A stretch of 64,000 bases of DNA from Portunus trituberculatus (lineage: Eukaryota; Arthropoda; Malacostraca; Decapoda; Portunidae): positions 19,283,209 to 19,347,208 of the forward strand of contig NC_059303.1 of NCBI RefSeq assembly GCF_017591435.1, given 5' to 3'. The translations under genes were made by a program, and so were the position numbers. The stretch's first letter is position 1. Each line of letters opens with the position of its first letter. The notes beneath the pieces are model-generated. The model ran no database searches and was not told the origin of the DNA. It was given only the letters and a program-made list of their open reading frames with translations. Below, one piece after another: positions 37,712 to 58,282 of this stretch.

Positions 37712-38060
37712 ATAATAATGGGCACTGTCCCCAAGAAACCGTCCCGCGCGCTCGCCTCGATTCCCGGCTCCCACTTCGCAGCTCCTCCACCCAGCTGATT
37801 TGACGTCACATATATGAAGCTAAGCTATTGATCAGAGAGAGAGAGAGAATATGAAAATGAATAAGGAAAGAGAGAATAGCAGCGTTTCTCAACCTTTTTA
37901 CCCTTGCGTAACCCTTAAAATACATGACATGTCTCAAGGAACTCCTGTGCAAAAGCAAAATTATATACCATATATTTCATTTTATGTGAGGAGCTGCGAA
38001 GGGGGGAGCCGGGAATCGAGGCGAGCGTGCGGGATGGTTTCTCGGGGACAGTGCCTAATA
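37712..38060. repeat. Foldback: ~75-bp inverted repeat with 200-bp loop
   Basis: Arms 37712-37787 (GGCACTGTCCCCAAGAAACC... CGCAGCTCCTC) and 37988-38060 are near-perfect inverse copies, GC-rich in AT-rich surroundings. The loop contains GCAGCGTTTCTCAACCTTTT, which looks like a hAT terminus. A foldback transposon or a hairpin-forming MITE are possible. Confidence 0.75.
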
Positions 38061-38939
38061 ATACAGGGGTGTCAGTCTATCCACCGCCCCCCTCCCCCTT
38101 GCTTTTCCTCTGAGTGACTCTCACACAACCTGTATAACCCTCAGCAACAAGTTGATGTGATAATAAGGGCGCATCAGCATCCACTGCACCAACTTGACGT
38201 GGAAATGTGCGATATTAGTCTAGAAAACTGGCGATATTTTTTCCTGCGCTTTTCTTTTATTGAGGGCGCTCATGCTCCCCCAAATAGATTGTGCCCTGGA
38301 TGGTCACCCACATTGCCCATAGCAAAAACCGGCTCTGCTGCCGTGTGAGGGTCTCGGGCGATGGATGGAACTCTTGCTGTATCTTCTGGCCTGTCCTTAA
38401 ACTTGAAAAGCTTGTGACATCAGAGGTGTAGTCAGCTTTCTTTGCTGTTGTCTGATTCAAGGCCACCTTCCATTCCCTTGTAGGCACTCCGCCCAGTTCA
38501 TGATGGAGTTGGGGGTTAGTGGTTAGGTTTAGTCATTTTGCCCACATGCCAGTTCATTCAAGTCAATTTGTTTGGTTTGCAGTTTCACCCACCCATGGAA
38601 TCTCTGATGTGGCTTATGTTTTTCTGGTGAGAAATATAGTGAATTGATGGATGATATACGTCTTTTCCATCGCAAATGTATATTTTTGAGTTATGACTTT
38701 TCTCAACTCCAGCTTATGCCTATCTCTAATTTTCAACAGTCTCGTGGGATCTGTGGGAAATCAGGGTTTTTAGGTTGGGGAACATTGAATTGAGTAATCT
38801 GTATTGCAAAAGAGGTCAGAAATCATGAAAATCACATAAGAGATCTCTGAGAATACTTTGATGTCGGAGGAGACAGTTGACTGTGGCAGTAGAGAGCACT
38901 GAACCATGAACATGCATGCACATACAGGCATACACACAT
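38061..38939. other. No gene recognised
   Basis: Unique-looking sequence without a convincing exon, RNA or repeat. Confidence 0.45.
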
Positions 38940-39212
38940 ACCATGTAGTGTAGTGGTTAGCATGCTTGGCTTGCAACTGAAAAGGCCTGGGTGCGACGAG
39001 GCAAATGGGCAAGCCTCTTAATGTGTAGCCCCTGTTCACTTAGCAGCTAGTAGGTACGAGTTGTAACTTGAGGGGTTGTGGCCTTGGTTTCCTGGTGTGT
39101 GGACTGTGTTGTGATCTCAGTGCTACACGAAGATCAGTCTATGAGCTCTGAGCTCGCTCCATAATGGGGAAGGCTGGCTTGGTGACCAGCAGATGACCAT
39201 GAATTACACAAA
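38940..39212 (+). mobile_element. tRNA-derived SINE, family A, copy 3
   Basis: CCATGTAGTGTAGTGGTTAG head as in copy 2, but the B box is deleted (GGCCTGGGTGCGAC runs straight into GAGGCAAATGGGCAAG). The body keeps CCCCTGTTCACTTAGCAG and GAGCTCTGAGCTCGC, ending in GAATTACACA. Transcriptionally dead by loss of the B box. Confidence 0.85.
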
Positions 39213-39643
39213 GCCAATCAGTCAGGAACTAGTACCTGACATATCCAACAAGGGAGGGGAATAAGTTTCTCAGTGTCAGGTACCATAGTTTCAGTGGTGA
39301 CAGTAGTGACAAGCATACTTAGTTACAAACTACTACTGGTCCCATTATGATTACTTCTATTATTATTTTTATTATTATTGTTATTATTGTTACTATTTTT
39401 ATTATTATTATTTTACTTTATTATTATTCTTACTACTATTATTATTTTTATTTTTATTGTAATTGTTTTATTACAATTATTATATACTAATTGGTGTGGT
39501 TGTGTGGATAATTACAAGTGAACAGATTGTGAAGTCACTTGTAACGAATGACTCCACAGTGTGGGAAAAGTGACTCCATTGTATGTTGAAATAGCATGTG
39601 GGTGAAATGACCAGATACTGGTGGTTGTAAAGCAGTACATATA
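39213..39643. repeat. TTA-rich low-complexity tract
   Basis: Positions ~39349-39480 are degenerate (TTA)n. The rest shows no recognised feature. Confidence 0.7.
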
Positions 39644-40484
39644 CAGTGCTTACTCTAATTTTGCGAGTTCAAATTTTGCGATACGCCAATTTTGCGACCA
39701 AGAACCAAAAATTGCCTTTTTTTTTTATTTCCCATCTTGCTCCTTTCTCCAGGTATTGTGAGTGATGGTGGGAGAGAGAGCGTTCCTGCAAATTATATAT
39801 TACTGTATTATATAGGCAATATTTTATTCATTTATTCATATTTATCATATTATACTATATTATTATCATATTTATATTATATTTATCATAGATTGGTGGT
39901 TTTTGGATAGTTTTCATAAAAATCTGGCGGTAATTCAACGAAGCTCATCTGGCAACACTGCCTCGCTCCCTCCTGCCTTCCATTTGTTTACATACACCTC
40001 CACGGAGTTCTCTGCAAATTTGGAGGAATCCTTGTGCTCAACTTTGTGTGACATGGCGCCACCAACCAAGAAAAACATAGGCTAACTTTGGAGCAGAAGA
40101 TGAAATAATTAAGATGAAAAGAGATGGAAAAAGGAACTGTGATATTTCCAGAGAGTTTGGTGTGGGAGAATCAACTGTGAGAATGGTGTTTAAAAACAGT
40201 GAGAAAATTGAAAAAGCTGTAAAAACCTATGGTGGACAGATTTTTTATTCTTGTAGCCATTGTACAAACACTGTGATCATTCATATGGAAAGATACTTGG
40301 CTCAATATATATGTGATATAATTATAAGCAAAATATTAGGAAAATATTGAAAAATTAGGCGACCATGGACAAGGGGTCCACCATATTCAATTTTTCCCAT
40401 AGGAATAATACTTCCAATTTTGCGATTTCCAAATTTGCGGCTAACAATGCCGCCCCATTTCCCGCAAAATTGGAGTAAGCACTG
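39644..40484 (+). mobile_element. Tigger/pogo-like element, family E
   Basis: Terminal repeats CAGTGCTTACTCTAATTTTG and CAAAATTGGAGTAAGCACTG (~21/24 match) lie between TA dinuc­leotides (39642, 40485). ATG at 40052 starts MAPPTKKNIG; after a frame change LTLEQKMK-like sequence and MKRDGKRNCDISREFGVGES, TVRMVFKNSEKI give the psq/HTH DNA-binding domain of a Tigger transposase. The catalytic part is gone. Confidence 0.92.
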
Positions 40485-41230
40485 TACCTACTTTTGCACT
40501 GAAAAGGTCTGAGATTGTAGCCACAAATGTTTTCCATCTTGAAATGTTCTTGATGTGTCTATATAATAAATAAGTCTCCTCCCCCCTCCCCCCAACAAGC
40601 CTGTAGGGAATTTGGGATTTTATGTAGGGGATGAAAACTCAGTGAAAAATGGGTGTTAAAAAGTTGATAAAGTTTCCAATCGCAAACGAGTCGATAAATT
40701 CTGTAAATATGTTAAGATAAAAAATATGGTAGTAGTGTTCTCAACTACAGTGATTAACCAGTGATGAGGGAGCACTACCACATGTATGAGTATATGTAGT
40801 AGGGAGAGGGCCATGACCTCCAGATTTCCCCATTGCATTTACTAAAGCTAGTGTGTTCTCAGATGTTATATTGTTACCATATTGTTGAACCTCAAATAGG
40901 CTTTTGTTGAAGAGCATGTTGTTGGTTGCACTCAGATATTGTGTTGAGATCTTGTTGTGGCTTCACTTTTCACTTCCCTTGCTAGTGTCATCAACACAGG
41001 ATGTAATGAAGTACTTGGCTGCCTGGTATATAGATGGATAGATACATCAGGTCAGTTTTGCTATACTGATTTGTATATGTGTATATTGGCTGCTGATGAT
41101 GATTATCTATAATCAAAATCTGTACAACTAAGGGATTTGTTGTCTATCATTAGAAAAGTGTGGCTCATGGTAAGTTTGTTTGGTAAAAACCCAGCACAGT
41201 TTTAGCATGCTGCGGCATCACATTACAGAC
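40485..41230. other. Upstream region of FMC1
   Basis: No TATA box or other clear promoter element is visible before the FMC1 start codon. A donor-like CATG|GTAAGT (near 41171) and an acceptor-like ATTACAG (41228) could frame a tiny 5' UTR intron, but this is weak. Confidence 0.35.
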
Positions 41231-48884
<7,654 letters not shown>

Positions 48885-49422
48885 CAACAGTAATTTTATA
48901 TATATTGATATAGAGGTACAGAATATTACAGTCTTCAGAATTCATAATCCTTTAATTATTTTTAAGTCCAACATAGTCATTTAATAGCAGAAAATTAACT
49001 TCTATCAGAGGAATGATTTTAACATAAATGGTTGGCATTTTCTTTTACTTACTTTACAACTTATACTAATTTTTCTGTTGCCTTTTGTAATTGTAATTGT
49101 AATTGTAATTGGTTTGCATCTTCAGTAGGCATTTTGGGAAGCTTAAATGTTTGCCTCTTAGGATTCTCTGAGTGGTGGCATTTATAGCCTCTGGCCCTTC
49201 CTGAGGCACTCCTGTCAAAGACAAGCTTGGTGGCTAGCATGTGGATATTATTTAGCCGTTCAGCAATGACAAGATAAATGGCAATGTCTTGCCAAAAGCT
49301 CATCAGGTTGTGGGGGTGGCAATTGTGTTGCCTACCTCTGACTGCCATAGCCACTAAAATATGTCAAGTCCTCCTGTGGAAGAGGTGTGCTCTCACTCTA
49401 GTACTTGTATGTACATTATTTA

Positions 49423-49428
49423 AATAAA
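49423..49428 (+). terminator. Possible FMC1 polyadenylation signal
   Basis: AATAAA about 540 bases after the FMC1 stop and 75 bases before a Tigger element. It is the first canonical signal I noticed on this strand after the stop, so the 3' UTR may be 48885 to ~49445. Confidence 0.4.
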
Positions 49429-50209
49429 ACTAATACTTTTTTCAAGATCCTCTTACTTGCCTGATATTTTCACAAGATTCTATATGTTGGCTAAGAGTAG
49501 TACAGTAAGTCCTCGTTATATGGTACTTCTTTATCCTGTAAATTCACAGTTATGGTATTTGGAAATTACTACCCTTGATTCGATATACGGTAAGAAAAAT
49601 TCACAGATACGGTATCTGCTCATGTCATGCCTAAACCTGCTGTTTTTCTTTTTGTGTTATTGCATTCAAACACTGAGCAATCGTTCGGCATGTTTAGTTG
49701 TTTACAACACTGTGGAAAGCTTGATGAACACTCCAGCTAGCCCAGTGTCCACAAGCAATATATTAAACAACAGGAAACCTCAGGCGTCAGGCCAAAGTGC
49801 CCGAACGTCCCGCCAAAAGTCAGCTGGCAGTAAGCACTGAGGTGGGTGGTGCGGGAAGTGTAACGTGGATGACGTCACAACAATCAGTCTCTTCCCGCAT
49901 TTCCCATTGAACACAAGTGAAATGCTTATGCGTATTTTTTGTGGATATTATCACGACGCACAGTGACGCACCCATAATGGCCCCAAAACATTCTGCAGAC
50001 ACTGCTGGAGTTGACAAGGCAAAGCGAAAGAGTAGTCTGCCCACTCAGCGGATGATGCGTAAGGGCTGAAATCCCCACTGCCCCTTAGCCTTGGGAGGGA
50101 CATCATCTGATAGAATACATGGCAAGTGAAAAGTAAATAAAAACATTTTGTTTATTTCTTTTGTGCAGTACTTTATTTATTTTTATTTATTTTTTCATAT
50201 ATATATATA

Positions 50210-51157
50210 CAGTAAAGTCCCGGGTTACGTCGGTCTCGAGTTACGTCAAACTCGTAGTTACGTCAGTCCACTATAAGGCAATTTAAGATTAAAAAAATTG
50301 AAAATTTATAAATCGTAAAGTGCGGGATTTATTGTTATTGTTGGTGGTTGCCCGCCACACCGCCCGCCTCACGCTTGAATACAATAACACCCTGCCTCAG
50401 TTCCACCACACCATTGCCCCTGGCAAGAGTGTTATCCTACTTCTGCATTTACTGACTCAAGTTCTTAGTATCTTGCTCAATGGCACCAAAGAGAAAACTT
50501 CTTAGTGACAGCAGTGATGCTAAGAAAAGGAAAACCATTATGCTGCAAGAAAAAGAGGACATAATTAAAAGACATGAGAAGGGAGGCAGCAGCTGTGTGT
50601 GAGGGAGGGAAGAAGAAAATGGGAAGCCTGTTACCATGACAACAGGGAAGTTGACGACCTTGAGGGCTCGCACACCCATCACAACAATAACAACTCCGGA
50701 GCCTTCGCCTGGGCCACACAACACTCGCAGCTCACTTGCACCGTCTGCGCCTGTCTGCTGATCCCTATTGCCCTTTCCTATTGCATTTCCTGCCCCGCTG
50801 CCCACGCTTCTACTCCCACCGCACTGCACTACGCTCCCAGCTGTCCGCCCTGTGGGTGTCACAACATTCGACCTGCCCACCCTCCTGGCGGCCTCAGGCG
50901 TCCACCCCTCTCGGCAACCTGCAGTCCTTCGCGTTCGTGGCCCTAATCAACAACAAAAACAAGCTTGTGTTTCATATTCCTACATAGTTGTAAATAATAT
51001 AACAATATAACCTTTAACTTACCTGAATGACCATAAACAATGATTGGTTGAAAACTCGATAATGTGCTTTGAAATGTACGGAAACTCGAGTTACGTACAA
51101 AATCGACTTACGTCATGTTTCAGGAACGTAACTCTGACGTAAACCGAGACCTTACTG
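50210..51157 (+). mobile_element. Tigger/pogo-like element, family D
   Basis: Ends CAGTAAAGTCCCGGGTTACG and the inverse ending CCGAGACCTTACTG lie between TA dinucleotides in a TA run. ATG at 50480 gives MAPKRKLLSDSSDAKKRKT and LQEKEDIIKRHEKGG, the Tigger transposase start, then a stop and loss of the core. Confidence 0.9.

Positions 51158-51159
<2 letters not shown>

Positions 51160-51242
<83 letters not shown>
51160..51242. repeat. (TA)n microsatellite
   Basis: A TA run between Tigger D and Tigger B, probably the target of both. Confidence 0.95.
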
Positions 51243-51246
<4 letters not shown>

Positions 51247-51269
51247 CTATATATGACTATTTTCATGTA

Positions 51270-52315
51270 CAGGCAACCCCCGCTTAACGAAGGGGTTACG
51301 TTCCTAAAAAGCACTTCGTTAAGCGAAATTTCGTTAAGCGAACCGATTATAACAAGTTTAACCCGATTTGAACTTCCATTAAGAGTAAGCAAAGCGAGAG
51401 TGCATCATAGTACAGTAAAAGGTTTAATGAAAGTAAAAATTATGAAGTTAAACATTTAGGTAGTTTAAATTATAATATACACTAATGTATATATGTACGT
51501 AACTTTATAATGTAGATGATCCTAACTTTATGAAGGGAGGGAGAGTGAAACGGGAAAGACACTAACCGGCAACCTGTGGAATGTAAACAAAGTGCGCATC
51601 ATGGTACCGCATACAAAACTTATGTACCACATTTCCACAAGGCTTTCCATTTTATCCATTGTAGAGTCACAAGTTCAGGTGGTTCTTTTTAGCTTTCAAA
51701 GAAGATACGGTCTCACCAGCCTTCTTAATAGAGTCTGCTGACTTGAAAATAGTAGACAGTAGATGGAGTAAAGATGGTGGCGAGCAATGTTATTAGTTTT
51801 CTGGCCTCTCTCTTGTCTGCGAATAATACCCAGCTTCACTTCGAGAGTAAGACACTTCCTAGTCTTCTTAGGAACGTTAGGCCACATTGCAGGGCGTTTT
51901 GGTGGTAAGTTGAACTAGGGAAGATGAGGTACTGGTGACGCTGTTATATTTTGATTGGGGAGTGAGTGGTGCGCATGATCTTGATCTTGATCTTGATGCT
52001 ACAGGTGACGCAGAATTTCTTCTGAGTCAGGACTTTGTATTGGCAGCGCCTGTGTTGTCCACGAGAGGCTTGATCTTGATCTTTATTCTACAGGTGTCTC
52101 AAGACTTCTCCTGAGGCAGGCCTTAGTACCAGCAGCTCCTGGTGTATTCAAAAGCCTGTCAGCTTGCATGATACGGTGGGGCTTTCAAATTTGGAAAAAA
52201 TTACCTGGATAAAACTTCAGTTTGGTGTTCGTTAAACGAGCAGATGGTAGTAAAATTAAACCTTCGTTGTAGCGAAATTTCATTGTGTGAACCTTCGTTA
52301 AATGGGGGTTGCCTG
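51270..52315 (-). mobile_element. Tigger/pogo-like element, family B, copy 2
   Basis: Same ends as the copy at 30126, between TA dinucleotides. On the minus strand KKTRKCLTLEVKLGIIRRQE and RGQKTNNIARHH show the DNA-binding domain. It is longer than copy 1 because of two short LINE-tail insertions (51975-52139). Confidence 0.92.
51975..52139 (-). mobile_element. Two ~75-bp RTE-like LINE tails, 18 bp apart
   Basis: The insertions 51975-52052 and 52070-52139 each read, on the minus strand, as the last ~75 bases of the RTE-like LINE (CAGAAGAAATTCTGCGTCAC, CTGTAG, (AAGATC)n). Between them remain 18 bases of Tigger (GTGTTGTCCACGAGAGGC), contiguous in copy 1. Confidence 0.82.
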
Positions 52316-52460
52316 TATTTTCATTTATGTAGGGGTGACTTTTGACATGCTGGAACGCATTCCCTATTATTACATATTATAATGAGTTCGGTATACGGTA
52401 ATTTTGATTTGCAGTAAGGTTTTCAGGAACGCATATGTACCGTATAACGAGGACTTATTG

Positions 52461-53472
52461 TATTGTATAGGAATGTTCACACTGCACTGAGATATATCCA
52501 GATTTGTAGAAAGTAACTCAACATAAAATTAAAAGCAATTCTAACCTGCTGCATGTTAATGAAACCTGGTAGATGTACAGAGGAGTGTGCACCACCATGT
52601 GTGACCTGCAAGGCAGGGTTGACAAGGTTCTGGGAATAAGGTGCCCGGGAGGTAGGAAACAGTAACATCGGGAGAATATGAAACAAGAATATATTTACTT
52701 GTACAAGATCATATAGAAATATCTTTGTCCAAGCTAATGTGTTTAATATATTATTAATAGAGACTGTCACCCTTAGTGGGCATTTCTTTCTTTCCCCACT
52801 TTTTTCCTCCCTTTGAGTCAAGCACTCTTAGTGGACATTTCATTATTTTCTCACTTTCTTCCTTTCTTCAGTCCCTCTCAAATGTAAAAAAAAATAGCTT
52901 GTTGAAAAAAAAGCCTTATTCATCAGATTGCATGATCATGTATTCTGCATCACATTCTTCAGACACAGGTGTTCATCAGTGATTACTCAAAGCACCTGTA
53001 AGCAACAATGTTTCAAAGACTACAATAGGGGTAGAGGTAGTAGCAGCAACTGTAAAGATAATAATGGTAGGAAAAATAGTAATAATAATGATAGAATATA
53101 GTAATAGAAAGTAGGCTGTGGTAGTGAGGATAATGGGGACACCTTTCTATGTCTTTTTTACATTTAGAAGAGTATGACTTGAAACAAAAATATTCTCAAC
53201 GTGTTCATATTCTGAGTGAGAATATGAGATGCATGCAAAGCCTTGAGTCACTGTCAGACATAGGCTAGTACAGTAGGCTTTTGCTCATTATCTAATACCA
53301 TTCACAGGACCAGTTGTTGAAATTGAATGCTGTAAATCATTCAGCTTTGAGTTATGGTGTATCAAAAATGTATTTCATTTATGTACAGTGAAAATGTGAG
53401 AGACAAACAGTGTTCTCTTAATGCTACAGATATAAATAAAAAATAAATTATATATACAGTGTGCATATGAGA
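52461..53472. other. 3' flank of HDHD2, no gene recognised
   Basis: AT-rich. It probably includes the HDHD2 3' UTR on the minus strand, but I could not pick a polyadenylation signal. Confidence 0.4.
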
Positions 53473-55791
53473 TCACTGAGATTGAAGCAAGTTGTTGATG
53501 ATAAAATCAACAGCCTGCGGAAAGTCTTCAGCAACGTATGATGGTGATGGTTCTGCTTGACCTTCATCTCCCAGTCGGTACTTGCCAGTCTTCACTAAGA
53601 TACCGGCAAGTCCAGCCTTCATTGCCCCACACACGTCATCATGCATATCCTGCCAAAAAGGAACTTGCTGAGATGCAGTGTGTACACATCATATGATAAC
53701 TGATGGTTCATGACCTTCAAAGTACAGTTATGAATGATTAGTATTACAACATATTTAATTTACATAACTCAGATAAGCAAGGGACATTGATTGGATAACC
53801 TCATTGAAATCTTTCATGGAACATTAGACTGAAAAAAGGGGACAGCAGTAAGGTATCTATAAGTAATGAGAAGGATGGAAAGGACTTCTGTTATGTTACA
53901 TTTCAGGGAAGTGAATGGGTTGGTAATGTATATCATCAATGTAGAGAATGCAAATATCATTTGAATTTTTTTTAGTTAAAGTTATAGATTCATATGACTA
54001 TTGATAGTGATACAGTACCACTATAGAACTTGTGATCCACTCATGCACAGATCTCTTATGCAGTTAATAGACAAGTCTAACAAGTATGGTAATATGGTCA
54101 CACAAAACTATATACTATGTAAATTTAGCAGGTGATTGTTTTAAAATACTCATGACTTACATCTCCAATCATGACAGCCTGATCTGGGGTGCAGCCAAGG
54201 TCTTGAAGAGCAGAGTGGAAAAAAGCTGCCTCTGGTTTTCCCACAACTTCAGCCTTGCAGCCTGAGGAATAAAAACAGGACATACATTACTGCTATCAGT
54301 GCAGATTTTAGTTTGTAAAGCTGAGAAACTCAAAGGTACTATTAGGAAATAGCAGTCAAAGATAACAATTTATCAGAGATATGAGCCACACAATCAACAC
54401 TCAAAATCCCACACATTTACACTTGCACATACACCAATGAATACATGAATTGGAAAAGAAATTGGGCCATAATGCCATACCTGAAGAATACTCTAGGCCA
54501 CTCACAAAAGCACCAGGGCCCAGTGCCAGACCATCGCCTCTCTTATAATAGCGAGCCTTGTGAATTGCAATGAGTGGAGCGCCATCAAGGAGCAACCTTA
54601 AAAAAAAAAAAAAAAATTATCTACTCACTTTGCACTTCACCTCAAGCCAACTTCCTGGAGGTTAATGAAGACCAACTGTGTTATTAATAGCAAAGGTTAG
54701 GTTCAATTACCTTCTGACCATATTTTTTTCAGGCTTGATAATGATTTTTACAGTTAGGTGTCAAATTAGTCTCAGTTGTATGTACGAGTATATCTGTAAT
54801 TAATATTCCATTTCCTCAAAGAGGCCAAGTCCAGATATGCACATATATCTGTTATTAGCATTCCATTCCCACAAAGAGGCTGAGTCCAGATATGCAGTTT
54901 TGACTGGCTTCATGCCATTAGTGGTGCATTGTGCTATGCTGTTTGTCATCATGATGCAAGCCGATTTCAAAATGTAAACTGAACTTCTCTGAGTTTAATT
55001 TATTTACATAATTTCCATTAACTAGATGTATGAATAATATATAACTATATATGAGTAAGTAAAGGGTGTCAGCAACTAAGATACAGTTAAATATGACACC
55101 AACTTATTAGTGTTATTAGAAGTGTGGTTATTAAAGCATTTTTAACTCACCAACCTAAATGCAGTTGTCAAGCATTCATAATTGAAATGCTCAGGAGCCA
55201 GTCCAACAAGCACAGAATTCTCATTTTCACAGCAAACTCCAGAAAAGTCTTCTTTTGCTGCATCAGCAATGAGCATTAATGGACGCAAGTTTCTCTTATC
55301 TATCAGCTGGCGAGCAGCTGTTAGAGATGTAAAGATTTCTTCATTGTCAATGCTGAAACCAATCTTTTTAAGCCTTTCATGCAGTACATGCTTGGATTCT
55401 TTAGTAGTGTTGGTAACAAACTTTATTTTAACTTGTGTTGTTCGCAGCCTGGAAGAAACAAAGCATAGATGACAAGCTTGGCAGAGAGACAAGTAAAAGA
55501 AAGGTCTATTATAGACAGAAAAAAATCACTCTAAAAGTTTAAAGTCTAAAAGTTAAATCAGATTATTACAGAAAAAATAAATAAAAAACATTGATAGAGG
55601 AATAAAGGTGATAAACTGAAAGCTTGATTTTTGCTGATTGATGTTTATATTGTCATGATGATATTATTTTCTTGACACAGTGAGAAAGCTGAATACCTTT
55701 TGAGGGCTTCAATTGCACCTGGTATGACTGTATCCTCTATGTGAATTGTTCCACTCAGATCAATTAAGACTGCGGCAATCCGCTTTGCCAT
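53473..55791 (-). CDS. HDHD2: HDHD2, HAD-like hydrolase (5 coding exons)
   Basis: Complement of join(53473..53649, 54161..54261, 54481..54596, 55155..55448, 55697..55791), 260 residues; human HDHD2 has 259. It is a haloacid-dehalogenase-fold phosphatase-like protein of unknown substrate, close to LHPP. Motif I is [13 protein letters not shown] (Asp11; the second Asp of the usual DxD is Ser13, as in the human protein). Motif II is [10 protein letters not shown] (44-47), motif III VVGKPE (Lys177), motif IV MIGDDMHDDV (202-207). [19 protein letters not shown] and ILVKTGKYR are conserved family blocks. All introns are GT-AG; intron 2 uses AG|GTTGGT although GTGAGT lies four bases on, because only the former keeps AFRLLLDG in frame. 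An acceptor at 55885 suggests a non-coding first exon further right. Confidence 0.95.
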
Positions 55792-55885
55792 TGTTGTTTT
55801 AACTGCTTGGTACTATGTGCAGTCAACAGCAGGCAGGGCACTTCTATGCAGACTTGTTTGGGATTGAGATTAGTGATGCACTCAG
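55792..55885 (-). other. HDHD2: HDHD2 5' UTR part of first coding exon
   Basis: Minus-strand acceptor TTTGCTTTGTAG precedes 55885. The 94 bases to the ATG contain no in-frame upstream coding of note. The upstream promoter exon was not located. Confidence 0.45.
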
Positions 55886-55978
55886 CCTACAAAGCAAAAA
55901 GTCAAGTTTAATTTCTGTACACATCAATTGTAATATGAATGTTGAGAAAAAAATCTTGTATTCTGATATATAATATAG

Positions 55979-56034
55979 TTTTTTTTTTTTTTTTTTTTTT
56001 TTTTTTATCTATACCATGTGGGCTTTTCACAGGA

Positions 56035-56096
<62 letters not shown>
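55979..56096. repeat. Poly-T and (CT)n tracts
   Basis: A T run of ~28 bases and a CT run of ~58 bases upstream of HDHD2. Confidence 0.95.
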
Positions 56097-56097
<1 letters not shown>

Positions 56098-56576
56098 GAC
56101 TTTACAATACTAGTCTTATTTGCCCAATTCTAGATTATGCTTCTGATATAATTTACAGGCTACCCTGGTGATATTGACATGTTATAGAATGTCCAGAGGA
56201 GATGGACAAAGAGAATTGGGGGATTCTTTGGCCTAACCTATGTGTCCTTTGTGTTTGAGGCTCCACTGCATCAAAGGTTGTCATGATCCCTGAGGGGACC
56301 TGATCATGGTGTGATATTTTCAATGGCCTCTGTCCTCATCTTGAAAACATTTGCTTGTTTGGAACCTCAACATTAGGACTACGTAAGGGTTATTTCTTCA
56401 AGTTGGCTATTTCTTGATGTAATATCAAAGTCAGAACTTGTTTCTTTTCAATGAGAGTCCTTAAATAATTTGCCAGAATCTTTAATTTCTGTTGCTAAGT
56501 TCAAGCATCAACTCGCTAGGTCTTGTTGGCCACTTCCTATAGGAAGTGTTCATTCCTTACTTTATTTATTTATTTT
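56097..56576. other. No gene recognised
   Basis: Near 56190-56330 a degraded LINE-like end may be present on the + strand, but I could not establish a frame. Confidence 0.3.
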
Positions 56577-56868
56577 TTTTTATGATATAGCCTATAGTGC
56601 TGTTCAGCTTCCACCCATTAGCGGCACAGGTAATTTTATTTATAGTGGTACCCATATTAGGGCCCATATCACCACCCAAGCACATCTTTGGTATAAGGCA
56701 ATTACACCTTCACTTAGAACCTGGGTATCATGGTGACATGCAGGTAACTTTAAACCACTCAACAATTGACGAAATTTCAAGAAAGCACGTGATGGGATTC
56801 AAACCTACACATAGACATCTGCCCAATCCCACGCTCACCACTTTATTCACTACACCACTGCGTCCCAT
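56577..56868 (-). mobile_element. tRNA-derived SINE, family B, copy 3
   Basis: Reverse complement of copies 1 and 2: head CGCAGTGGTGTAGTGAATAA, B box GGTTTGAATCCC, CATGTCACCATGATACCC, and GGTGTAATTGCC in the body; the 3' end runs into a T-rich stretch near 56577. Confidence 0.88.

Positions 56869-58282
<1,414 letters not shown>

Larger units (their letters stand above)
49503..52460 (+). mobile_element. Tigger/pogo-like element, family C (outer)
   Basis: Ends CAGTAAGTCCTCGTTATA and TATAACGAGGACTTATTG are inverted repeats (22/24) between TA dinucleotides (49501, 52461). The left part has ATG at 49979 (MAPKHSADTAG, KAKRKSSLPTQ), a Tigger-like start that soon stops. Two other Tigger families (50210-51157, 51270-52315) and a TA run lie inside. 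Confidence 0.88.

Noticed and set aside
40465..40485. CRISPR-like or direct-repeat structure from recurring GCGAAATTTTG-like words
   Set aside because: These are the Tigger E terminal repeats; no spaced array exists, and the genome is eukaryotic.
49061..49354. Minus-strand protein of 97 residues
   Set aside because: It lies in the presumed FMC1 3' UTR, contains a (TTGTAA)n-derived Gln-Leu repeat, and shows no conserved motif.
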